From Gryllotalpicola daejeonensis (GTDB lineage Bacteria > Actinomycetota > Actinomycetes > Actinomycetales > Microbacteriaceae), in the NCBI RefSeq assembly GCF_039538145.1, contig NZ_BAABBV010000001.1, positions 2,108,001 through 2,172,000 on the forward strand: DNA of 64,000 bases, given 5' to 3'. The notes under the pieces were generated by a model. It saw nothing but the letters and a program-made list of their open reading frames with translations. It searched no databases and was not told the DNA's origin. Shown here in pieces: positions 49,351 through 57,684 of this stretch (within the stretch, counting starts at the first letter, position 1; each line of letters opens with the position of its first letter). The translations under genes were made by a program, and so were the position numbers.

Positions 49351-50189
49351 CTCTTGACTGCTCCTGCTGCGAGGCCGGCGACGAAGTGCCGCTGGAAGAC
49401 GATGTAGACGATGAGGACGGGGATGATCGCGATCATGGATGCCGCGAACACGAGCCCCCAGCTGGTGGAGTGCTGTCCCTGGAAGAGCGCGATGGCGATC
49501 GGGAGCGTGCGCACCTCGGTGTCGTTCAGCGTGGTGAGCGCCCAGGCGTACTCATCCCAGGTGCCGAGGAATGCGAAGATCGCGCAGGTCGCGAGGGCCG
49601 GCCGCGCGAGCGGGAGCACCAGGTTCCAGTAGCGGCGCCAGGCTCCGGCTCCGTCGACCAGCATCGCCTCGTCGAGCTCCTGCGGGATCGTCTCGAAAAA
49701 GCCCGTGAGCAGGAAGGTGTTGAAGCCGAGCGCGGTACCCACATAGAACGGCACCAGGCCCTGCAGCGAGTTCAGGAGGTGCAAATCGCGTGCGAGAAGG
49801 AACTGGGGGATGATCAGCATCATCGTGGGGATCGTCAGCCCGACGACGATCGCGACGAAAAAGAACCTCTTGCCGGGGAAGTCGAAGCGCGAGAAGGCGT
49901 ACGCCATCATCGACGACACGAACACGATCAGCACCGTGCTGACGACCGCGACCAGCGCCGAGTTCACGAAATAGCGGCCGAAATGGTTCGCGGTGAGCGC
50001 GGTGACGTAGTTCGAGAGCGTCGGGTCGCTCGGAATCAGCTGCAGCGGATCGTCGAGGATCAGCGAACGCGTCTTGAACGACGTCGACAGCATGTAGAGG
50101 AACGGGTAGATCATCACCGCGCCGATGACCGTCAGCAGGACATATCGGATCGCATGGTCGGTGATGCGCCGCCAGCGGGGGACGACCAT
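49347..50189 (-). CDS. Carbohydrate ABC transporter permease (MalG type)
   Basis: 280 residues, six membrane segments. The EAA loop that contacts the ATPase is ELDEAMLVDGAGAWRRYWNLVLPLARPAL (about residue 180). N-terminal YPFLYMLSTSFKTRSLI is typical of the family. Start at ATG 50189: it shares ATGA with the preceding stop and has AAGGAG at good spacing; an adjacent ATG 3 bp upstream is too close to the site. Works with the MalF-like partner and binding protein encoded upstream; the ATPase is not in this operon. Confidence 0.93.
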   Translation of the reverse strand: MVVPRWRRITDHAIRYVLLTVIGAVMIYPFLYMLSTSFKTRSLILDDPLQLIPSDPTLSNYVTALTANHFGRYFVNSALVAVVSTVLIVFVSSMMAYAFSRFDFPGKRFFFVAIVVGLTIPTMMLIIPQFLLARDLHLLNSLQGLVPFYVGTALGFNTFLLTGFFETIPQELDEAMLVDGAGAWRRYWNLVLPLARPALATCAIFAFLGTWDEYAWALTTLNDTEVRTLPIAIALFQGQHSTSWGLVFAASMIAIIPVLIVYIVFQRHFVAGLAAGAVKS

Positions 50190-51142
50190 CATGACTCCTT
50201 GTTGCGGCTGCGGTTCCAGGCGTACTGCGCAGCTGAGAGGACGAGGACGAGCACCGTCAGCGTGAATGAGATCGCGCTGCCGTAGCCGAACTTGTAATAC
50301 GAGAACGCCTGGTCGTACATATAGGTCAGCGGCACCTGCGTGGAATCCGACGGCCCACCCTGCGTCATCAGCAACACAGAGATGAAGACCTGGAAACCGC
50401 CGATGATCAGCAGCACGATGACGACCATGGTCGCCGGGCGGATCGCTGGCAGCGATACGTGTCGGAAGCGTCCCCACGCACCCGCACCGTCGAGCGCCGC
50501 AGCCTCGTGCAGTTCGCGCGGCACTCCCGTCAACGCTGCGAGGAAAATCAGCATCGACCAGCCGATGCCCTTCCAAACCCCGAGTGCCGAGATCGCGGCC
50601 ATGCCGGTCCAGCGCGACTGCAGCCAGGCCACATTGTGGGGCGCGAGATGCAGGATGTGCACGACGACGGCGTTCGCGAGGCCGTCGCCCGAGGCGAAAA
50701 TGTACTGGAAGAGCAGGGACACGACGACCCAGCTCGTGACCACCGGCAGATAGAACACGACCCGGAAGAACACTCGGCCGGGAAGCTTGCTGTCGAGCAG
50801 CACGGCGAGCCCGAGTCCGATCACGATCTGCAGCGGCACCGTCACCACGGTGTAGACCGCGGAGTTGACGAGCGACCGCAGGAACACCGGGTCACCGAAT
50901 GCCTGGACGTAGTTAGCGAGCCCGATCCACGGGCTCGGCTGCCCTGGCACGATGTTCCAGTCGCGCAAGCTGAGCAGAAATGTCTGCACCGCGGGGTAGA
51001 GCACGATTAGCGCATAGAGCGCGAATCCGGGCAGGACGAACGCATACGCGGCGACCGCCACGCGGCGCCGGCGCCCGGCGGAGGTCGTCCGCCGGGCGCC
51101 GGTTCGCGTCGCGACCGGGCGCTCAGATGTCGTCGTGGTCAC
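50189..51142 (-). CDS. Carbohydrate ABC transporter permease (MalF type)
   Basis: 317 residues, six membrane segments after a basic N-terminus (RRTTSAGRRRRVAV). EAA loop: ELHEAAALDGAGAWGRFRHVSLPAIRPA (about residue 220). VLYPAVQTFLLSLRDWN and WIGLANYVQAFGDPVF are standard first periplasmic parts. GTG at 51142, 19 bp after the binding-protein stop; ends in an ATGA overlap with the second permease. Uptake of alpha-glucan oligosaccharides is inferred from the two glycosidases behind it. Confidence 0.93.
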   Translation of the reverse strand: MTTTTSERPVATRTGARRTTSAGRRRRVAVAAYAFVLPGFALYALIVLYPAVQTFLLSLRDWNIVPGQPSPWIGLANYVQAFGDPVFLRSLVNSAVYTVVTVPLQIVIGLGLAVLLDSKLPGRVFFRVVFYLPVVTSWVVVSLLFQYIFASGDGLANAVVVHILHLAPHNVAWLQSRWTGMAAISALGVWKGIGWSMLIFLAALTGVPRELHEAAALDGAGAWGRFRHVSLPAIRPATMVVIVLLIIGGFQVFISVLLMTQGGPSDSTQVPLTYMYDQAFSYYKFGYGSAISFTLTVLVLVLSAAQYAWNRSRNKES

Positions 51143-51161
51143 GAGCCTGAGAAACCTTTCC

Positions 51162-52460
51162 CTACCCGGCGTACTTGGCCAGCAGCGGGTCGGACTTCTG
51201 CGCAGCCTCGGTGAGCGCCTGCTTGACGGTCTTGTCGCCCTTCATCGCCGAGCGGATCTCGTCCTGCAGAATCGTGTCGATCTGGCTCCATGCCGGGGTC
51301 ACCGGGCGCGGCTTCGCGGTCTTGAGCTGAGTCGCGAACGGCGCGTAGTACGCGTTGATCGAAGTCAGCTGGCTGTCGAGATCGGACAGAACAGGCATCT
51401 GGCCGACCTTTGCCATCGCGAGCTGTGCGTCGGGCGACAGCAGGTAGCGCATGAACTCCGCCGCGGCATCCTTGTTCTTCGACGACTTCGTCAACACGAC
51501 ATCTTCGCCGCCGACAACGCTGATGCTGCCCGCGCTCCCCGACGGGACCTGGGCCGCCTGCAGCTTGAAATTCGGGTACTGCGACTGGAAGATCGGGTAC
51601 ATCCACGGGCCGTCGAGGATCGTGGCGTAGTTGCCCTTCGCGAGGCCGTCGCTCGTGCTGAGGCCGCCGGTGCCGCCCATGACGATGTTCGGCAGGTAGC
51701 CCTTCTTGTACAGATCGACGAAGTACTGCACGGCCTTCACGGTCGCGTCGCTGTCCATGTAGCCGCTCGCCTTCGTGTAGTCGGGGTTGGTGATGTCACC
51801 ACCCTGGCTCCAGATGAACGGAAGGACGTTCCAGCCGCCCGCGCCGTTGTCAGCGAACGCATACGACCCGGCAGCCTTCAGCTTCGGGCCATCGGCCACG
51901 AGCTCGTCCAGAGTCTTCGGTGCCGAGCTGATGCCGGCCTTGTCGAGCGTCTGCTGGTTATAGAGCTCCACGCGGGTGTTCGTGTCGAGCGGTAGGCCGT
52001 AGTAGTGGCCCTTCCACTTGTTGGTCGCGAGGCTGCCGGGGTAGGTCCCCTGCGACAGCTTCGTGAAGTCGGGCATGTCGGTGTCGAGTTGCTCGAGCAC
52101 GCCGAGGTTGGCGAGCTCGGGCACCCAGGCGATGTCCGCACGCACCAGGTCGGGAAGCTGGTCGCCGGCGACCGCTGTGACGAGCTTCTGGTGAAGGTCG
52201 TCGTAGGGCACCGCGACGTCCTTCACCGTCACGCCGGGGTGCAGCTTCTCGAAGCCCGGAATGATGGTCTTCTCGAGCGTTGACACCTCGGGCGAGTCCG
52301 CGCTGTACGCGTGCCAGAAGGTGACGGTTCCCGAGAGCTTCTTGGCCCCGGCGGAGGCGAGCGGCGCGTCCTTCACGCTGCCTGCCCCCGACGAGCACGC
52401 GGTGAGCGCCAGGGCGCCCATCGCCAGGATCGCCGCGGCGACCATGGTCTTCTTCTTCAC
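51162..52460 (-). CDS. Sugar-binding lipoprotein of the ABC transporter
   Basis: 432 residues, extracellular solute-binding protein family 1. Signal peptide with lipobox LALTAC (Cys about residue 22) for membrane anchoring. Family features: GTVTFWHAYSADSPEVSTLE, PGVTVKDVAVPYDDLHQKLVTAVAGDQLPDLVRADIAWVPELA, and GKGNYATILDGPWMYP-like region near residue 285. GTG at 52460 with GAAAGG upstream; codons before it are not coding. Lies 62 bp behind the ROK gene with a hairpin in between, which may raise its level relative to the repressor. Captures oligosaccharides at the cell surface. Confidence 0.93.
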   Translation of the reverse strand: MKKKTMVAAAILAMGALALTACSSGAGSVKDAPLASAGAKKLSGTVTFWHAYSADSPEVSTLEKTIIPGFEKLHPGVTVKDVAVPYDDLHQKLVTAVAGDQLPDLVRADIAWVPELANLGVLEQLDTDMPDFTKLSQGTYPGSLATNKWKGHYYGLPLDTNTRVELYNQQTLDKAGISSAPKTLDELVADGPKLKAAGSYAFADNGAGGWNVLPFIWSQGGDITNPDYTKASGYMDSDATVKAVQYFVDLYKKGYLPNIVMGGTGGLSTSDGLAKGNYATILDGPWMYPIFQSQYPNFKLQAAQVPSGSAGSISVVGGEDVVLTKSSKNKDAAAEFMRYLLSPDAQLAMAKVGQMPVLSDLDSQLTSINAYYAPFATQLKTAKPRPVTPAWSQIDTILQDEIRSAMKGDKTVKQALTEAAQKSDPLLAKYAG

Positions 52461-52475
52461 TGTGATTGCCTTTCT

Positions 52476-52508
52476 CGAACTGCGTTGTTCGGCATGCGGT
52501 GCGCATGC
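52476..52508 (-). promoter_or_regulatory. Hairpin and inverted repeat between ROK and binding-protein genes
   Basis: GCATGCG-GTG-CGCATGC (52492-52508) is a perfect 7-bp-arm hairpin; next to it CGAAC-6 bp-GTTCG (52476-52491). They could shift mRNA stability or act as a second repressor site, so that the binding protein is made in excess over the repressor. Confidence 0.45.
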
Positions 52509-52522
52509 ATGTGGGTGATGAG

Positions 52523-53725
52523 TCAGTTGACGGATGCTTCGCGCAGACGCGCTCGGACGAGTTCGCCCTCTGCGCCCGCGATTCCCTCTGCATCGAAAGG
52601 AGTCGCCAGGACGAGCGCAGCCGCCCCCTGCGCCCAGCTCTCGTCCTGCCACGTCTCGACCGCGACACCGATGCCACGACGGGCGGGGATCAATGCAGAC
52701 CGCAGCGCCGGCTCGAACCCGGCGGCCCAGTGCGGCCATGCCGCTGTGCCCTCGCCCATGACGATCACGAGCTCAGGGTCGACGGTGTGCACGACGCCGG
52801 CCAGCGCCCGCCCCAGGCGGTGGCCCGCCTCGGCGAACACGGCGAACGCGCCGGCGTCGCCGCCGTCGGCCGCGTCGCGCAGAGCCGCGATGCCGTCGCC
52901 CGCGTCGATCACGCCGCGCTCCCGCGCCGTCCGCACGAGCGCCCCCTCGCTGATCAGCGCCTCGAGGCACCCGTGGTTGCCGCACGAGCACAGCGGCCCG
53001 TCTTCGACGGCCGGGATATGGCCGATCTCGCCCGCCCCGCCGGAGGCGCCGCGCAACACAGTGCCCCCGAGCACGATGCCGCAACCGACCCCGGTTCCGA
53101 TCGTCACGACCACGAAGTCCTCGTGGGCGCGGCCCACCCCATAGAGGCGCTCCGCCATCGACAGCGCGTTCACGTTGTTCTCGATCAGCACCGGGTGGCC
53201 GAGCGCCCGCCGCAGAGTTGCACCGAGAGGCATCTGCGCCCACCCGAGCTGCACAGAGTCGACGACACCGCTTGCCTGGCTGTCGACGCTGCCGGGTACG
53301 CCGACCCCGACCCCGAGCAGTCGCTGCGAGCCGCACCCGGCAATGAACTCTGCGAGGATCTCGGTCAGGTCGGCGAGCGCCGTGGTGGCCGATGCGTCGA
53401 ACTCGCGCGCCGCGGAGCGCAGTACGCCCCCGTCGATGCCGACTTCGACGAAGGCGGCGTGATCCGCCGCGACCTTGACACCCACCGCACTGCCCGCCGT
53501 CGCGGCGACGCCGAGCATGCGCGCCGGCCGGCCGCCCTGCGACGGCGCCTGCTCGAGTTCGACCACCAGCCCGTCGGCGAGCAGCTCGCGGGTGAGCTGC
53601 GTCATGTGCGCGGGCGAGACGCCGAGAGCGCGGGCCAGATCCGCACGGGATGCCGGGCCATGGGCGCCGAGCTGGGCGAGCACCGCAGAGCGGTTGACGT
53701 CGGCGTGTGGCGAGCGATTCGACAT
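52523..53725 (-). CDS. ROK family repressor of the alpha-glucan operon
   Basis: 400 residues. N-terminal winged HTH (NRSAVLAQLGAHGPASRADLARALGVSPAHMTQLTRELLADGLV, residues 11-54) and a ROK sugar-kinase-like domain: GVGVGVPGSVDS, FVVVTIGTGVGCGIVLGG, and the zinc-binding CSCGNHGCLEAL near residue 250. Kinase activity is unlikely for this repressor type. ATG at 53725. First gene of the six-gene operon (ROK, binding protein, two permeases, GH15, GH66); a palindrome 30 bp upstream is its probable site. Inducer is probably glucose, glucose-6-phosphate or a short oligosaccharide. Confidence 0.9.
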   Translation of the reverse strand: MSNRSPHADVNRSAVLAQLGAHGPASRADLARALGVSPAHMTQLTRELLADGLVVELEQAPSQGGRPARMLGVAATAGSAVGVKVAADHAAFVEVGIDGGVLRSAAREFDASATTALADLTEILAEFIAGCGSQRLLGVGVGVPGSVDSQASGVVDSVQLGWAQMPLGATLRRALGHPVLIENNVNALSMAERLYGVGRAHEDFVVVTIGTGVGCGIVLGGTVLRGASGGAGEIGHIPAVEDGPLCSCGNHGCLEALISEGALVRTARERGVIDAGDGIAALRDAADGGDAGAFAVFAEAGHRLGRALAGVVHTVDPELVIVMGEGTAAWPHWAAGFEPALRSALIPARRGIGVAVETWQDESWAQGAAALVLATPFDAEGIAGAEGELVRARLREASVN

Positions 53726-53755
53726 TGAATGGCCTTCTGTGGGGCGCGTTCGGAC

Positions 53756-53770
53756 TTAGTTCGGCACTAA
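53756..53770. promoter_or_regulatory. ROK-type operator upstream of the alpha-glucan operon
   Basis: TTAGT-TCGGC-ACTAA, a perfect 5-bp-arm inverted repeat in an AT-richer patch, 30 bp before the repressor start. It has the TTAGTTCG...ACTAA form known from actinobacterial ROK/NagC-like sites. Confidence 0.7.
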
Positions 53771-53817
53771 ATAAAGCACGGAAGAAAGTGCGTGTCAACA
53801 TGAGCAGCACACAAGGA

Positions 53818-53848
53818 AGGGCCGGTGGATGACGCATCCACCGGCCCT
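53818..53848 (-). terminator. Strong hairpin terminator of the SDR gene
   Basis: Perfect 14-bp arms AGGGCCGGTGGATG and its complement around a 3-nt loop, 20 bp past the SDR stop, followed on the minus strand by TTCCTTGTGT. It separates the SDR gene from the downstream ROK operon promoter. Confidence 0.8.
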
Positions 53849-53868
53849 CGGCCGTCGGGTCTTGCGCT

Positions 53869-54618
53869 TTAGATCGCCGACCACCCCGTGTCGTTCGCGA
53901 GAACGGCGCCGTTGACGTTCGCGGAATCCTCCGACAGCAGCCACGCGATCGATGACGCGAGCTGCTCAGGCTGCGCCATGCCGGGGACCACGGCCTGCAT
54001 GAACGGCCCGAGCACCTCGCCGGCCAGCTGCGACTTGAACTCCGCCTGGATGTTCGTCTGCACCGCACCTGGGGCGACCGTGTTCACGCGGATGCCCTTC
54101 TTGCCATACATCACGGCCGAGTTCTTGGTGAGCCCGATCACGGCGTGCTTCGACGCCGTGTAGGCCGCGCCCGCCGCCGAGCCGCGCAGACCCGCCTCGC
54201 TCGAGACGTTCACGATCGAGCCGGCGCCGACCTCAAGCATCCCCGGAATCACCGCAGCCATCAGCTTCGCCGTCGCCGTCAGGTTCACAGCCAGCACGAA
54301 GTCCCACTGCTTCCAGTCGATCTCGTGCGCGGGCTGGAACGAGTCCATGACGCCGGCCACGTTGGCGAGGCCCCAGACCTGCCCGCCCGCCGCGTCGACG
54401 ATGCGCGCAATGTCCTCGTCCTTCGTGATGTCGCCGGCGACGGTCACGATGTCGAGCGACGGATTCTCGGCCTTCAGCTCTTCGAGCCGCGGTGCGACGA
54501 CGTCTGCGGCAACGACCTTGCCACCCTCTGAGGCGATGCGCACCGCCGTTGCCTTCCCGATGCCCGACCCCGCTCCCGTAACGATGACGGTCTTGCCGGC
54601 GAAACGATCTGCAGCCAC
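53869..54618 (-). CDS. Short-chain dehydrogenase/reductase
   Basis: 249 residues, classical SDR: cofactor motif VTGAGSGIGKATAV (residue 12), AGDI for the adenine pocket, LANVAGVM in place of NNAG, catalytic Ser in IVNVSSEAGLRG, and YTASK (Tyr-x-x-x-Lys) near residue 152. NAD(H) is likely since an acidic residue (AADV) follows strand 2. GTG at 54618 with AGGGAG upstream. Divergent from marR over 98 bp with two palindromes, so its expression is probably tied to that regulator. Substrate unknown. Confidence 0.93.
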   Translation of the reverse strand: MAADRFAGKTVIVTGAGSGIGKATAVRIASEGGKVVAADVVAPRLEELKAENPSLDIVTVAGDITKDEDIARIVDAAGGQVWGLANVAGVMDSFQPAHEIDWKQWDFVLAVNLTATAKLMAAVIPGMLEVGAGSIVNVSSEAGLRGSAAGAAYTASKHAVIGLTKNSAVMYGKKGIRVNTVAPGAVQTNIQAEFKSQLAGEVLGPFMQAVVPGMAQPEQLASSIAWLLSEDSANVNGAVLANDTGWSAI

Positions 54619-54653
54619 TCTGCTCCCTCTTCCTGTTCGGTTCCCTTTGATTC

Positions 54654-54668
54654 TGGCACCTGGTGCCA
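54654..54668. promoter_or_regulatory. Perfect palindrome between SDR and marR
   Basis: TGGCACC-T-GGTGCCA, 15 bp, 36 bp before the SDR start. Its spacing fits an operator over the SDR promoter. Confidence 0.6.
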
Positions 54669-54694
54669 CAACGGGGAACAGCAGGCAAACTTGC

Positions 54695-54710
54695 AAGGCT
54701 GCCTTACCAT
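54695..54710 (+). promoter_or_regulatory. marR -10 box with overlapping palindrome
   Basis: AAGGC-T-GCCTT (54695-54705) runs into TACCAT (54705-54710), which ends exactly 6 bp before the GTG start; no Shine-Dalgarno. A MarR dimer here would cover the -10 of its own leaderless transcript. Confidence 0.6.
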
Positions 54711-54716
54711 TGAGAA

Positions 54717-55160
54717 GTGACCAGCCCCGCAGACCCCGCAGTACTCGCCGACAGCATCGGCGACATGCTCGCCGCCGTGCGTCGCGCGATGCGCAGCGGC
54801 CGCCAGATCGGCGACCTCGCCCCGCGGCACGAGGCGGCGCTCGCGTGGCTGCGTCGCAAGCGCCAGCTGACCACGGCCGAGCTCGCCCGCTACGAGCAGA
54901 TCACGCCGCAGTCGATGGGCGCAGTGGTCGCCGAGCTCGTCGAGCGCGGCTGGGTGACCAAGGCGAAGGACCCCGAGGACGGCAGGCGCGAGCTGCTCAG
55001 CCTGACGGATGCCGGCGCGGCCGCGGTGAACCGCACCGACGGCGCCCGGCACGCCGACCTCATCGAGCTGCTCGCCACCCGCCTCACCGCCGCCGATCGC
55101 GAGCTCGTCGCCCGAGCGCTCGCGGTGCTCATGAAGATCGAAGACGAGGACCAGAAGTGA
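54717..55160 (+). CDS. MarR family regulator of the DHA2 pump
   Basis: 147 residues. Winged helix: AALAWLRRKRQLTTAELARYEQITPQSMGAVVAELVERGWVTKAKDPEDGRRELLSLTDAG. GTG start at 54717, leaderless by the -10 box 6 bp upstream. Its stop overlaps the GTG of the MFS gene (GTGA), so regulator and pump are translated together, and the SDR is divergent. Confidence 0.92.
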   Translation: MTSPADPAVLADSIGDMLAAVRRAMRSGRQIGDLAPRHEAALAWLRRKRQLTTAELARYEQITPQSMGAVVAELVERGWVTKAKDPEDGRRELLSLTDAGAAAVNRTDGARHADLIELLATRLTAADRELVARALAVLMKIEDEDQK

Positions 55161-56599
55161 CCGCAGCCCAGCCCGCCCCGAGCGGCAGCACGCCCACCGC
55201 AGAAGGCACCGGCCGCTTCACCTGGCGCTTCGTCACGCCCGTGCTGGTCGGGCCCGTCCTCAACCCGATCAACACGAGCATGATCGCCGTTGCGCTCGTG
55301 CCGATCAGCCATGACCTGCACGTCGCCACCTCCGTGGTCGTCTGGCTGGTCGCCGGCCTCTATCTCGCCAGCGCCATCGCGCAGCCCACCATGGGCAAGC
55401 TGGCTGACGTCTTCGGGCCGAAGCGCGTGTACCTCGTCGGCCTGGTCGTCGTTCTGGTCGCCGGCATCCTGCCCAACATCTGGCACGATTTCAGCGCCGT
55501 GCTGATCGCGCGCATCCTGATCGGCATCGGCACCTCGGCCGCCTATCCGTCCTCCATGGCGCTCATCCGCGACCAGAGCACGCGCCTCGATCGGAAGACT
55601 CCGCCCGCCCTGCTGTCGGGCATCTCGATCGCCTCGCAGACGACGGCCGCCGTCGGCCCCGTCCTCGGCGGCGTCCTCATCGAGTTCTTCGGGTGGCAGT
55701 CGATCTTCCTCGTCAACATCCCGCTCGCGGCGATCGCGCTCGTCACGGCGATCATGTGGGTGCCTGCCGACAAGACGCGCCCCGCCCGCACCGGCCCGAA
55801 GCCCACCCTGCGCGACATCGACCCCGTCGGGATCGTGCTCTTCGCCGGTGCGCTCGCCTCGCTGCTCGTGTTCCTGCTCGACCTGAAGCTCTCGCTGCTG
55901 TGGCTCGTCGGCCTGAGCGCCGTGCTCGTGGCGATTCTCTTGTGGTGGTCGCTGCGCAGCAGGCATCCGTTCATCGATATCCGCATGCTGCGCCGCAACG
56001 GCGCGCTCAGCCGCACCTACCTGCGCATGCTGCTGATCTACTTCGGCGCGTACACGATGATGTACGGCTTCAGTCAGTGGGTGCAGGGCTCGGCCGGCTA
56101 CTCGGCCGACCAGGCGGGCTTCATCCAGCTGCCGACCGCCGTGCTCGCCGCCCTCACGTCGATCATGATCGCCAAGAACCGCCGCCTGCGCTTGCCGCTC
56201 GTGCTCTCCGGCGCGATCCCGTTCGTCGGCGGCATCGTGCTCGTCTTCCTCACGGGCGCGAGCCCGCTGTGGATCCTGCTGCTCGTGGCCGCGATCTTCG
56301 GCGTGCCGCAGGGCTTGGCATCCGTCAGCAACCAGCAGGCGCTCTATCGGCAGGCGCCCGGCGACCAGCTCGGCACCGCCTCGGGCCTCTCCCGCACCGC
56401 GGTGTATCTCGGGTCGATCCTGTCGTCGGCGGCGATCGGCCTCGCGTTCCCGCACGCGCCCACCGACTCCGGCCTGCACGGGCTCGGCATCGCCGTCGCG
56501 ATCGTGGTCGGGCTCGCCGCGCTGCTCGCGCTCGTCGACCCGGCGCTACGTGACGGCGCGAAGTCAGAGCGTGTGGGTGACGGCCTGAAGGCCGAGTGA
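55157..56599 (+). CDS. MFS efflux transporter, DHA2 type
   Basis: 480 residues, about 14 membrane segments. NPINTSMIAVALVPISHDL in TM1, motif A QPTMGKLADVFGPKRVYLVG after TM2, and motif C-like SGISIASQTTAAVGPVLGGVLIEFFGWQSIF in TM5, as in EmrB/QacA pumps. GTG at 55157 inside the MarR stop; the long frame upstream is noise. Overlaps the convergent yeiH gene by 36 bp. Exports an unknown toxic compound, under MarR control. Confidence 0.9.
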   Translation: MTAAQPAPSGSTPTAEGTGRFTWRFVTPVLVGPVLNPINTSMIAVALVPISHDLHVATSVVVWLVAGLYLASAIAQPTMGKLADVFGPKRVYLVGLVVVLVAGILPNIWHDFSAVLIARILIGIGTSAAYPSSMALIRDQSTRLDRKTPPALLSGISIASQTTAAVGPVLGGVLIEFFGWQSIFLVNIPLAAIALVTAIMWVPADKTRPARTGPKPTLRDIDPVGIVLFAGALASLLVFLLDLKLSLLWLVGLSAVLVAILLWWSLRSRHPFIDIRMLRRNGALSRTYLRMLLIYFGAYTMMYGFSQWVQGSAGYSADQAGFIQLPTAVLAALTSIMIAKNRRLRLPLVLSGAIPFVGGIVLVFLTGASPLWILLLVAAIFGVPQGLASVSNQQALYRQAPGDQLGTASGLSRTAVYLGSILSSAAIGLAFPHAPTDSGLHGLGIAVAIVVGLAALLALVDPALRDGAKSERVGDGLKAE

Positions 56600-57607
56600 C
56601 GACAACGCGACGAGCACCCACAGGCTCGCGCCCAGCACGAGCGGGCGCAACCCGGCCTGCCTGAGCACACCGACGCGCGTGCCGAGGCCGATGCCCGCGA
56701 GGGCGACGGTGATCATGAAGCTGCCGAGCTGGCTGAGATACGGATGCCACGACTGCGGGAACACGCCGAGGGAATCGACCGCCACGGCGACGAGGAACCA
56801 GATCAGGAACATCGGAACGACCTTGTTCCACGCGACCCGACCCGGCTCGGTCTTCGCGGCCGCGCCGGCGGCGTCTTCTGCCGAGGCGACACCGGCCGAG
56901 GCATCCGCTCGCACCGCCTGGCGCCGCTTGTAGAGCGCGAGCGCGACCGTGATCGGGATGATCATGAGCGTGCGCGTGAGCTTCACGACGATGCCGTATG
57001 CACCGGCCGCTGCGCTGAAGCTGAACGACGCGGCCACGACCGATGACGTGTCGTTGATCGCCGTTCCGGCCCACAGCCCGAACGAGTGGTCGCTCATGCC
57101 GAGCGCCCGCCCGATGAACGGGAACGTCACGACGGCGATGACGTTGAAGGTGAAGATCGTGCCGATCGCGTAGGCGACATCGGCCGACTTCGCTTTGATG
57201 ACCGACTGCGTCGCGGCGATCGCGGAAGCCCCGCAGATGCCGGTTCCCACCCCGATCAGCGTGCGCACGTCGCCGTCGAGCCCGAGCGCGCGGCCGATCA
57301 GCCAGGCGCCGAGCAGGGCAATGGCGAGCGTGCCGAGCATGACGGGCAGCGAATGCCACCCGGTCTGCAGCACCTGCACGATCGAGAGCCCGGTGCCGAA
57401 GACGACGACGGATGCCTGCAGCACGTACTTCCCCGCCCAGGCGGCCCCCGCGTCCGTCGGCGCGCCGGGTTTCAGGAAGGCGGCGATGATCGCGCCGATC
57501 ACGATGCCGAACACGGGGGCGCCCACGACGGGAACCAGCGCGCCCAGGCCCGTGGCCACCAACGCGATCGCGACGCAGAGGGCGAGACCGGCCAGTCGCT
57601 TCTTCAT
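56564..57607 (-). CDS. yeiH: YeiH/UPF0324 family membrane protein (putative sulfate exporter family)
   Basis: 347 residues, 10-11 hydrophobic segments. Family landmarks: GKYVLQASVVVFGTGLSIVQV, TLIGVGTGICGASAIAATQSVIKAKSADVAYAIGTIFTFN, and GTAINDTSSVVAASFSFS. The physiological substrate of these proteins is not settled. ATG at 57607 (MKKRLAG), weak ribosome-binding site. Its 3' end overlaps the MFS gene by 36 bp, so antisense effects between the two are possible. Confidence 0.9.
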   Translation of the reverse strand: MKKRLAGLALCVAIALVATGLGALVPVVGAPVFGIVIGAIIAAFLKPGAPTDAGAAWAGKYVLQASVVVFGTGLSIVQVLQTGWHSLPVMLGTLAIALLGAWLIGRALGLDGDVRTLIGVGTGICGASAIAATQSVIKAKSADVAYAIGTIFTFNVIAVVTFPFIGRALGMSDHSFGLWAGTAINDTSSVVAASFSFSAAAGAYGIVVKLTRTLMIIPITVALALYKRRQAVRADASAGVASAEDAAGAAAKTEPGRVAWNKVVPMFLIWFLVAVAVDSLGVFPQSWHPYLSQLGSFMITVALAGIGLGTRVGVLRQAGLRPLVLGASLWVLVALSSLGLQAVTHTL

Positions 57608-57684
57608 CTCGGCCAGGTTACTTCGGCGACCCCGAGGTCCGATTTCCGCCACCCTTCGCCCGGCCGTGAGCGCAGGATGGAGGG

